Source: Symsagittifera roscoffensis (taxonomy: Eukaryota > Xenacoelomorpha > Acoela > Convolutidae). Taken from it: a stretch of DNA of 64,000 bases. The number at the start of each line of letters is the position of its first letter. Position 1 is the stretch's first letter. Shown here in pieces: positions 41,760 to 51,399 of this stretch. Both the position numbers and the translations under genes were made by a program. The notes under the pieces are model-generated. The model saw only the letters and a list, made by a program, of their open reading frames with translations. It searched no databases and was not told the DNA's origin. Where the stretch lies: the NCBI RefSeq assembly GCF_963678635.1, contig NC_087065.1:57066754-57130753 (forward strand). Direction: 5' to 3'.

Positions 41760-43203
41760 TCAAGAGGTGTTAAATTTTGGATGTAATGTTTTGATTTCAT
41801 TCCATGTGGGAATATTAATTACATTTGATTCTGCTCCTGAGTCAATTAAAAAATCAATTTCAAGATCTGGTGGTTGAAATTCTTTATTTTTTGGGCTTTC
41901 TATGAGAAATGGAATTGTCCAAATTTTTTCTCTCGGTTGTTCTTTTTGTATATTTTGATAAATATGTTTTGTGTTTGAGCATTGTGTTTCGTCTTTTTTA
42001 TCGGGTTTAATTACCGTGTTAATTTCGTTTACTTCTTGTGTAGTTTGTGTATTATCAATGGGTCCAATATAGTAATTGTGGAGGAGTTCCAATTGGTTTT
42101 CATATATATGTGAAGTGAAAAGTTGTTCATATATGATAGGTTCATAGTCGTTTTCGACTGTTATCATATTTACTGAGATGGTATTTTCTGTATAACTTTC
42201 TGTATCTGATGATTCACAATGTATATGAGTTAGTTGTATTTCGTGACTTTCTGTGTCATCAATACCTGGAGGGTCTGAAGTTGTTTCTTCATTTGTTTGC
42301 ACTTGATTAATGTGTCTTTGATGTTTTGGTGTGCAACTTCTGTATCGTTGTCTAGAGTCAGGGTAACGGTTATTATTCCTATGTTGTGACTGGGAATAAT
42401 TTCTGTATCGATTATTGTAACTTGAGTTTCGATTTTGTGAATTATTTCGTGATCTATTTTGGTAATTATTATTTGATCTGTGATAATTTGATCTAATAAA
42501 TGAATTATTCCTTGATCTATTATTTGGATAATTCTGGTTTCGATTATTTGAATAACTTCTATTTCTATTATGTGAATAGTTTCTATTTCTATTGTACGAT
42601 GAATTTCGTGATTGATTATTGAAATAGTGTCTATTCTTTGGGTTTGATTGGGAACTGGATCCAGGAACAAATTGTGTTGTATTGGATTTTGATCGTGAAT
42701 AGTTATTTTGGTTATTTTGGCTATTTGATCGATTATATCTGTTTTGTGAGGAATTTCGTGTATTTCCTCGTTCGGGTGATCTACCTCTATAACTTGAGTT
42801 ATATGGTGATTGGTTTCTTGTGTAATTTGAGTTGCTTGGAAGTGGTTTTCCTGAACTGTTATTAATATATATATATATTTTTCTTTGGTAGATTCTGGTC
42901 TTTTTCCATGTATTGATAGAACGATTTATTTGGTTCTTTGTGCTTTTGAGGTTTATTCTGACTGTCTTGTTGTTTTTGTCTACATTCGGAAATACTGTGT
43001 CCGTATCGTCGGCAATAATTACACCATTTTTTGAAAGATGGTTTGCCTTTAAAATGTGGGTTTCTTTCATAGATGTTTAGTATTTCAGTGATTTTTTCAA
43101 TCAGTTCTGTATCTGGTTCTTGTATGTTATTTATATGTGTAGTATTTGTTTCAATCCGATTAACATATTGTAGTTTTAGATTTTCTGTTTCTTCGAGTTT
43201 CAT
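41760..43203 (-). CDS. Element C3 nucleocapsid, Arg/Ser/Asn-rich tail and protease
   Basis: 43203-42862 carries the zinc knuckle. 41760-43070, in another frame, carries the Arg/Ser/Asn/Tyr-rich repeats (NRNRNYSHNRNRSYS) followed by an acidic stretch and the protease start DFLIDSGAESNVINIP. The longer (TA)n at about 42862 puts the two in different frames. This is the longest open version of the low-complexity tail in the window (436 codons). Confidence 0.8.
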
Positions 43204-43239
43204 TGTGATTTCGGCTTGTTCTAGTTGATCTACTATTTT

Positions 43240-44213
43240 TCAAACATCTAAGTCTGGTTCTCGAATTGAGGAAAGATGAGATGCTCTCTTTTTTATAGCT
43301 ATTTTCCTTAATTGAGGTGTTAAGGTCATCATTAAAACTTCTGTCATTTTTGTCTTTTTATAGTCATGTGTATTAAGTGAATATGCTTTTCGAACTAGTG
43401 TTTCGATACGTACTGCTAATTGTTTATTTGTTTCATTTGGTAGTCTACGTATTTCGTTACATAAAACTCTTTGGTGTTGTTTATTTTTTTCAGAATCAAA
43501 CATTTTTGAAAATTCTTGTGTGAATCTTTTCCAGTCTGATTTTATTTCTATGGGTAATACTAAAAAAAAAATTTTTGAGCTGCGCCATCTAATGTTGTTT
43601 GTATTAACGCTGTGCGTCTATGTATCCAATTTTGATGTAGTGGCGTATTAATTGGTTCAGAACCTATATTTAAAATTAAGTTTGCTGTTACTGCATTTAG
43701 ATAATCTTCTACAGAATATTCAGGATCTGTTCCTGTGAATACCATCAGTGGTTTATTGGATGTTATTGATGATCCACCCATGAGGTATGGATTCATTGTC
43801 ATCTGTAGTGATTCTGCGGCATTTGGCATTTGTGAAAAATTTGAAAGTTGATTTTTCGTTATTTCGTGTTGTTGTAGGTAATATGGAAGCGGTATTTCAT
43901 TTTGCATTTGAGTTGGTTGACAAGAATGTAGTAACATTGGGTTTTGTGGTTGTATTGGTTGAAAAGATTGTGCATTGAATGGATTTTGTATATGCGTTTG
44001 TTGTGGGTTTTTTATATCTGTTGGGTTTTGGGGGTAAATTTTCATATTTTGAGATGGTTGAGTTTGTCGCGGTCTTTGTGTGCGATTTTCTTTAGTGTAT
44101 GGTGCAAAAATATCTGGTTGGTGATAATCATCTTCTTCAGATGATAAATAGTTTGTATTATATGGGGTATGTTGTTTATTTTTTATTTTGTTGAAAGAAT
44201 GGGTAATTTTCAC
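43240..44213 (-). CDS. Element C3 capsid region of Gag
   Basis: 43560-44213 has the Gln/Pro-rich leader and capsid motif VFTGTDPEYSVEDYLN. A frameshift in an A-run near 43565 leads to 43240-43503 (RVLCNEIRRLPNETNKQLA), which ends in the TGA shared with C1. As in C1, the first frame has no ATG at its start and overlaps the upstream ORF in the +1 frame. Confidence 0.8.
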
Positions 44214-45566
44214 TATAATCCTGTGTAGGTTGTGAATTTGCTTGAAAATTTACTGAATTGGTCGATGTTTTTGAGAGATTCCAATAATGGGAACGTACAT
44301 TGTTTAAATTTTGTGTATTTTTTTGGGGAGGTTGTTTTGTTCTTGGTTTGTGAGCATAATTATAATTGTGTTCTGCAAAAGTATTTCTTGTGAACGGTTT
44401 TCGTGTTTTTGACGGTATTGTCATCGGTCTATATGTCTGATAGTCCATATGTGAATATTTTGGAGCAACCGAAGGTTTAACGGTTGATTGTAAGGTTACC
44501 TGTTTTAGTGATGTATTTGTATTTCTTGGTGTTGTCAGATTGGGGTGTATTGGTGAAATATTTGTTGTGTAGTTGTTGTTGTTGTTTGGACGATTTCCTC
44601 GTTTATGAAGTGTGATGGTGTTTGAATGTCTTGTTGTGTAAGATTTCTGGTTCCATTGAGATTTTCATTATGGATGACTGTCGAATTTAAACTGTTGTTT
44701 CGTGTATCAGGTAAAAATGTATTATAATTTAATGGTGTTGCATCAATGGTTAATGGTACTACTTTTACATAATCTTTATGATAAGATATTGTACTTTTTG
44801 CTTGACTTGAGATAGCTTGTGGGATATTTAGAAATGCATAATGAGACCATTCAGGGTCCCAAACGTAATCTGATTGTTCTGAAAGGGCAGTGTCATCATT
44901 GGTATTTTGAGGTCGAAAGTTTTTTCTGGCTTGTAAAATTAAATCTAAAATGTGGGTGAAATAATCTATTATAAACCATGCTAAAATTTTTTGTAAATCA
45001 TGTTTAGTGTTTTGTGAAACATCTTCTTTAGTGAAATTTTAACGAATTATATGTAGAAATGTTGAAAATATTGTGATTTCAATTCCTACTTTTGTATGTT
45101 TGGATGTTTCAGTTGGTGATATATTTTGAACTTCTGTTTTTTCTAATATAGATATATAACTATATATTATTGCAAAAACTTCGTTAGTGAATATGGAGTT
45201 TGCTCTTTGTGAATTATGATATTGTATGCTTTTGATATATTCTATGAATACCTTTGAAAATTCTAATTCAATATCGTCTGTTTGAATTACATATTTACGA
45301 TGTGCTATATTTGATGTGCTAAATTCTATGGTGTAGATTCCGTATTGCTGTGTTAGATTACATATGTTTTTTAAATAATGTTCAATAATTTGTCTTTTGA
45401 TTTTTACATCTGGGAATTCTGCTTTACATGGGCTAATTCCTGGTTCAAACAAATTTACGAGTAAGTTCTTGCAAAAATCGTATTGTCCTCTATCATCGAG
45501 TGAGTCTATAAGAAAGGGAAAAACTGCTTCGTCATCTGGACTGTCGTCACTTTGAGTGTGGCTCAT
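44176..45566 (-). CDS. Element C ORF B (upstream of capsid), one internal stop
   Basis: It starts at an ATG (45566) that overlaps the end of ORF A. The first 175 codons are acidic at the start (MSHTQSDDSPDDEAVFPFL) with mixed helical sequence after. A TAA at 45039-45041 interrupts, after which the same frame continues (NFTKEDVSQNTKHDLQKIL) into SEQSDYVWDPEWSHY, which is shared with C1. Further downstream the frame is shifted, and the end (44176-44448) is Asn/Gln-rich and basic. It sits where the Gag matrix region would be. I know no homologous domain. Confidence 0.55.
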
Positions 45567-46008
45567 TTTTTCGTTTTATGACTGTTAATATATAGCTATC
45601 GATGTGTCTAATTGGTTGATTCCAATTATACAAGTGTACTGGTTTGTGTTTGTATTGCTTTTTTATTCTTCTTTTTCCTCTTTTTGATGAATTTGAAGTT
45701 GTTTCTGAGTCGGAAAAAAATAATTGAGCACGGATGGGACAATTTTTATCTATTGATTCTTTTAGTTTGTATAATTCGTCTAAACTGTTGGCTTCTGATT
45801 CAGAAAATGCGTTTCTATTTTTCGAAAATCTTTTTCGTGTGATTTGTCTTTGTTTGTTTATAATTTTCCTTTTTATTGTTTGTCGTTTTGTTCGAATGTA
45901 TCCAACTGTTTCTGTATGTGGAGTGATTACAAGATCGTATTTTTTGTTATCTACTTCACAGTTGTGTAAAACGATTGTTTGTTTTTTTCCTAAATTTTTG
46001 ATTGACAT
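45547..46008 (-). CDS. Element C ORF A, basic 153-residue protein of unknown function
   Basis: It has an ATG start and TGA stop, overlapping ORF B by 20 nt (the stop lies within B's first codons, AATGAGCC). It is highly basic in two places (KRQTIKRKIINKQRQITRKR and SSKRGKRRIKKQYKHK) with an acidic serine stretch between (FFSDSETTSN). No signal peptide or transmembrane helix is evident. The clusters suggest nucleic-acid binding or nuclear entry, by inference only. The ORF is missing from C1 because of its 2-kb deletion. Confidence 0.5.
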   Translation of the reverse strand: MSIKNLGKKQTIVLHNCEVDNKKYDLVITPHTETVGYIRTKRQTIKRKIINKQRQITRKRFSKNRNAFSESEANSLDELYKLKESIDKNCPIRAQLFFSDSETTSNSSKRGKRRIKKQYKHKPVHLYNWNQPIRHIDSYILTVIKRKNEPHSK

Positions 46009-46901
46009 AAGGTTTAGGATGACGGATGCAAGAAGTTTATTAGTAATTTCTATTTTTTTAGACTGTTAGTCCTTACGATTTTTTGGTTAGCTTAACCTAG
46101 GTCTTTTTGTTCAGGGTTGGAGAGAAAAGCATATCGATTCCTGAGAATGATTTTTTACTTTCTCGTGGCTAGTCTAAGCTAAGGTGTTAACTTATTTAAT
46201 CTTACTTAGGGGTAGTGATTGTGTTCAAGGGTTGGAGAATAGTAAATCGATCCACAAGGTTCAGGTATAATTAGAACGCAAGTAGTTCGTTAGATACTAT
46301 TTTAAACTTACTAAGTCTAGGATCAATCCTGGGTCTGTTAAGAGGAGGGTTCAAGTGAAGGATGAATAACCGAAGTTCTTCACTGTTTATCTTAATTTGA
46401 TGGTTAGTTTTACGAAAAGTTTCTATTAGTCCTGGGTCTTTTGGAACGGTTGGATAGTGAATCGACGTTTGAGGTCGATAGACACTTGCTAAGTGGGCGA
46501 GGGAGAACAAAGTTGTTCTTTTTGATCCAAGGATAGGCCTTGATGATCAGATTTTAAATTTAGTGAAATAGAAAATTTATTTAGATCCAAGGGTAAGCCT
46601 TGATGATCTGATTTTTAAAATTAAGTGAATTTAAATTTAAAATTGTTTAAATTTATTTAGTAAAAATATTTAGTTTTTTAATGATATTAGTGAGCTTATG
46701 ATTGCTGTTATGTTTAAATGATAAAGCTGGAACAACAGGATGATTTTATGATTACTAACAATTTATTGTCATGCTACTAATTTTTGTTTTGATTTTCAAT
46801 AAATATTTTCCAAACATGTTTTATATAACACTGCAGAATTTAAGAAAACGATCTGAGATCTTTTTATCAATCGTTATTGTATATTAATAATTTTGTTTAG
46901 C
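46009..46901 (-). other. Element C 5' leader
   Basis: Non-coding AT-rich leader. It holds a direct repeat (46521-46560 and 46581-46620, GATCCAAGG(A/G)TA(G/A)GCCTTGATGATC) and several looser repeats around GTTCA(A/G)GGGTTGGAGA at about 46110 and 46220. No primer-binding site could be recognised with confidence. Confidence 0.55.
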
Positions 46902-47795
46902 GCCTGAAATGATCATGAAGATTGACTTCAAGATTTTATTTTTGCAAATGAAAATCTAAATTCATTGCTACTAAGATTCTAAATATAAAAGTTTGTGTTG
47001 GTTTTTGCCGTACAACCATAAAACTAAATGGTAAGTTTCTACTTTGTCGTATATCGTCTCTTGTTTGAGGTCTTCTTCCAATACCAGGTAGTTCTAGTAT
47101 TGTGCGGAATATCGGCTCTGTTCTATTGAGTCGTAGAGACATTTCAATTAAGTTATTATCGTATAACATTTTGAAAATGTTTTGTCTAATTTCTAATCTA
47201 TTTTTGGTTAGTTCTAAGCTATTAAGGTCTTGTTCGAGACTTATGGTCGCACCAGATCAGTTAATGTGAATGGTAGTTAACTCATAGAGTAATTTCGGAC
47301 AGGGTACACCGTCTGCTTGTCACGCTATCTTATTTTCGGCCGGATAGATTCGTGCAACTTCCTAGTCTAATACCGATCCTAGTCTTACTCTTATATCTAC
47401 TAGTCTCAGGGTGTTTAACTAGTCTCTGCTAGGCTCAATAGATCTAGAGTATACTGGCTTATTGCGACTGCTGAAGTTCTCTTGGAGAGGCAACTAATTT
47501 CTAAGTTAAATTCAAATCTCTCTGGTGCTGAAATCACATGTGATTTCAGCACTTACAAATAAGTGGGTTGTTAGTTGGATGGATTATGATTGGTTACTAT
47601 TAAATACTTTACAGTGGTAAAATATCTAAATTATCCAATAATAAAATGTAGTTTAAGTCAGGTTCCAATAGCTACTACTAGATAGTCATCAATCTAATAC
47701 ACTATATATTTACTGCGGTAGCAAAATCCCAGGATTTTTCTTTTTTAACTTAATAATCTCAAACTGAGCCAGTTTGTCAATCCAAGTTTCTTAAC
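46902..47795 (-). repeat. Element C leader/flank block L, copy 2
   Basis: Parallels 31044-31922. The 77-codon minus-strand ORF is retained at 46936-47169 with four residue changes. The palindrome (47525-47552) is perfect here over 28 bp. Confidence 0.6.
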
Positions 47796-50432
47796 GATAT
47801 AGTTTTGTTTGTTTATATTTCGCGTTTTCTGCATACTTTATCCTTATTGGCAGAAAAATAATTGAAATGTTTCTATACGGCGTCGAATCAACAACTTTTG
47901 ATTTATTTTCTTTTCAGCAGGCAAGACGCTTTTTGTTTTCGCAAAAGGACAAAAATCAGCTTTCCATCCGGCGCCAACCTGCCGTGTTTTGTTAAATCCG
48001 TGATTAAATTACACCTTCGGGCCTCTGTCATGGATCGTGTGCATTTTTGCGAACTCCATAAGTTCAACGTCATTTCGGTAAGCTATGGTTGGAGGGCGAT
48101 TCACCCAACGTCTCCAGAGGCCCTCCCTTCATTTCGGGACCAGTGAATATACGAGATGGGACTGAAGTTCACCAAATTGTGGATCGAAGTGAGCAATGCG
48201 ATCTTAATGCTGGATATCCTGTTTATAATTCCATGCTCTAACACGCAAATGAGGCTACGCAGTTAAGCGAAAAAGCGCGGAGCAGAGTTACATAGTTATC
48301 GAAAATTTTGTATAAATAATTGGACAGAAAACATCAAAAACATCGTTATAGCCTTTAGTGTTGTGACCCGATATTATTTATTTGTTGTTACCCGAAATCT
48401 TTGGCCCGATATTTTTTTTTTATGAACCTTCAGAGGCTTGTGTGTAACTTACAATTTTTAACTTATCGCTGGCTCCTATGTAGTCATCCCAAGCCCTTTT
48501 TTTGAACGCTGATAACTTTTCAAGCCCAGTGAATACTGCCGTATGCGTTTTTCTTCAACCTATTCAACTTACTTACTTAATCCAGTTAATCCCAGATCGA
48601 TCAATCAGTCCGCAACAATTGGATACGCAATTGACCGAAATAGTTTATAGATCAGCATAGCTTGACTGGGGGCTCAACCGCTACTTGTTTTACTTGTCTG
48701 GACTTGGGCCAACCACTCGAGTTAATAAGAATGCGACTTGAAACGACTATTTAAAAAATTTTCGATGGAGTTACAGAAAATTATGATTAGCACCAAAGAT
48801 ACAGAAGATTATATACATTTTAATTAGAAGTTATCATTTCACAGCCTGTTGAACTGGCTCTCTCTCCCCAATCCTCAGTTAGTTCTCTCATCACAACGTA
48901 GTATCCATAATAGCACTTGTCTGGGTTGTCGATCCTCGCCCAGAAACAACCCTCCACATCCCACGGTTAAAGTTGATTCTCCTCCCCATCAATTGTGTGC
49001 TTGTGGTATTACTCACCACACTAGTTAGTGAAGTGTTCATCTCGTCAAATGATGGGTCAAACACTGGGTTGTGGATAGATCTGTTCGCAGAACGAATCCA
49101 AAATAAATGGACCCGGGGTAGCTGTTTGGGCCCTCTGTGAACTTTCATCGGCAGGAAAGTCTTGCATTAACAGTCCACAGCAACGCAAATATTCAAGATC
49201 AACGTCTCGTCGCCGACTGGGTACTTCATGTGCATATCCAGTGTTCTTTGAGAAGCATCGCCAATTAGCGCAGGCTAAGACCGCTAGGGTTGTCGCCAGA
49301 ACCCAGCACTGGTCTACTATCTATCATCTGCCACAAAAAGGTTGTGTGCTTCCGCAAAATCCATCCGCGAACGGTTTGGATTTTTTGGACAAAGCATCTT
49401 TACCCCCCGGATCTTTCATGTAACTGAATCAAGTTGAGCCTGAGTGTTTCGAACAACACTTTCCGTGCTTGTTTGCGTAGTGCTGCTGGTATCACCATGT
49501 CGGAAGAAACTTCCAGAGTGACCAACAGTGGTTGGATGAGGGGATGATGCTTAAGTGTATTGGTGAAACCCATATCGCACTGGCAGGTTATCGGATCAGG
49601 TATCAGCACCAACGTATCGTCTGGTGTCTCAATTCGTCAATCACAATTCGGTGCAGGCAAATCTGACAGCCCGCTATTGGCACGTCACTTTCATTAGCTC
49701 CCTGTAGTTAAATAGTTTATTGTCATGGTCTCTTGAAGTAGCCAGCTTTGTAGAGTCTTCCAGGTAAGTGGCCATGGGCTCTCGAGCAATACAATTACTT
49801 CCTGAGGGCACAAACTCGTCAGCAATCGTCAGCAATCAAAGAAAAGACTAGCCAGAAACGAAAACTCGCTACTAAGTAACATCGCAAATGGTCGAAGGCA
49901 AAGCTTAAGACGACTGCTACCTACTGTAATGCACTGCAATGGCATCCTCGAGACATCCAGTAAATTTTTGCATCACTGAGATACCAAAAACTGTGTATAT
50001 GAAAACTTGTCTTTAGTCGCTGTGGTACATCCATCTGCCGGCCGAGGAAGGCAAATAGCTCAATACACCTCGATGAACCAGGATGTTGATAGGCAAGTTG
50101 ACGCCCGTTTCTGTAATGAGTGTCGTTTGAATGAGCTCGAATCTGTAATAAGTCATCAGTTCAGTCCTTTGATTACTCTCATGCATCTTGTCTAGGTGGA
50201 TTCCATCTAGTATGCTGATCAAAATCTCTAGGGGAACCAGAATTGCCAGTACATATCCGCGGGCCAGTGCGCTCAACGCGTCATCCAAAATTAAGCCGTA
50301 CTTTCGAAACGCAACTGTTGAAATAATCAACTTTGCGCTTATAGAATGCAAGGTCTGCGAGTGATTCTTAACAGCGTCGGAGAACTTCACCGCTTCGCTA
50401 TAAATAAAAGCCTATTAGTTATGATTACACGC
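47796..50432. repeat. Repeat unit U, copy 3
   Basis: Full-length copy joined to unique DNA on the right (GCGCTTTTCATTTTTCG...). It is the best candidate for the original location of U because the gene-like minus-strand segments continue beyond it to 51103. Confidence 0.8.
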
Positions 50433-51103
50433 GCTTTTCATTTTTCGTTGATCTTCCACCCCGATGACCAGGTTTGAGAGCATCCAGCGGAGTAGCTAAA
50501 AGTTTGTACTTGAATAATGACACTTCAGCTGTGTTTGAGTCTTATTTAAGAAACTGCCTATTAGATGCAGCTTCCCGCCTGAAACCAGCGCGATTGTCCA
50601 GACATCGTTGTCCACGGAAGTTACTTCAATTTCCAGCCAATCTATGTTCGCGCATTCCGAAGCAAAGAAGGCAAAAAAAGAAGAGTTATACTTCAGGATA
50701 AGGGACAGTATAACTGCCACAGTGGCTCCCATGAGCGCCGTGTTGATCCACCTCGTGTAGCGAGTGGTACCCTTCTCTTGCTTGTCAATGAAAGTTGCAG
50801 CACGGTTCCTTGTTAGTACCGACTAAACCTCATGGTCAATTCAATGTAAGTGACTACCAGGTAAGTAAGGTTGATAAGGGCGTCCGTAATGCGCAGGTGA
50901 CCAGAATTGGCGTGCATGCCAATATGTATCGGTGTTCTTGAAAAGCTAGGTTTTGGAGAGTTCTGTTGATTGCTGGTACTACGGTAAACGGTACTGCAAC
51001 CAGGATGTCTCCATCTTACTCGTGATGATGAGGGGGATCTCCTGAACGCTGCTCCCGACCTGTGATTGATAGTCGATGCTGACGAAGACCCGACCCCTGC
51101 CAA
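48846..51103 (-). CDS. Unrecognised multi-exon membrane-protein-like gene (possible pseudogene)
   Basis: Minus-strand segments in order: 51103-50813 (INLTYLVVTYIELTMRFS); about 50812-50496 (TRWINTALMGATVAVILSLI, then DVWTIALVSGGKL); 50393-50013 (LARGYVLAILVPLEILISIL, then KMHESNQRTELMTYYRFEL); a segment near 49980-49690; 49612-49400 (TLRLNLIQLHERSGG, stop); and about 48970-48846 (WDVEGCFWARIDNPDKCYYG). Hydrophobic helices, open frames separated by intron-like gaps, and conservation of the frames in the U copies suggest real exons. I could not fix the splice sites or name the family. An arthropod-type chemoreceptor is only a guess. Confidence 0.35.
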
Positions 51104-51399
51104 CAGGAGAAAGATCAGAAAAATAAGTCACGAGCTCGCTCTCAGAGTACAGTTTTTCATTTTGAACAGGATGTGACTGAGGGGGAAAACTCCTTTCGAG
51201 AGGACACTTCTACCAAAATAATCTTCTCATTAGATTCTTTTTTCAATAGGCAGGAACCTTTTGTCTAAGTTAGAGACATGCTTAATTGGTAATTAATAAG
51301 TGCATGGTGCAATAATTGGATTATTTTTTTCCAATTCTAAGCTAATCATCGTCTAACATTTATTTTAGTTCAAATAGCGCTAATTGGCGTCGAAGTTGT

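Larger units (their letters stand above)
40671..43977. repeat. Tandem duplication, copy 2 (3307 bp)
   Basis: Starts with the same AAGTGTATAAATTATAGC as 37371 and runs to TGTGCATTG, after which the element continues with unique AATGGATTTTG. Only AA is shared at the junction, consistent with end joining or replication slippage. An assembly duplication is the alternative. Confidence 0.92.
36233..46901 (-). mobile_element. Element C2/C3, rearranged copy with internal tandem duplication
   Basis: Same family as C1. From right to left: leader, ORF A, ORF B, capsid, nucleocapsid, protease, pol start, an RT-core deletion, a second pass through capsid to pol start, then RNase H and partial integrase. 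The second pass is a tandem duplication: 37371-40670 repeats as 40671-43977. It keeps the 5' ORFs that C1 has lost. Confidence 0.85.
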
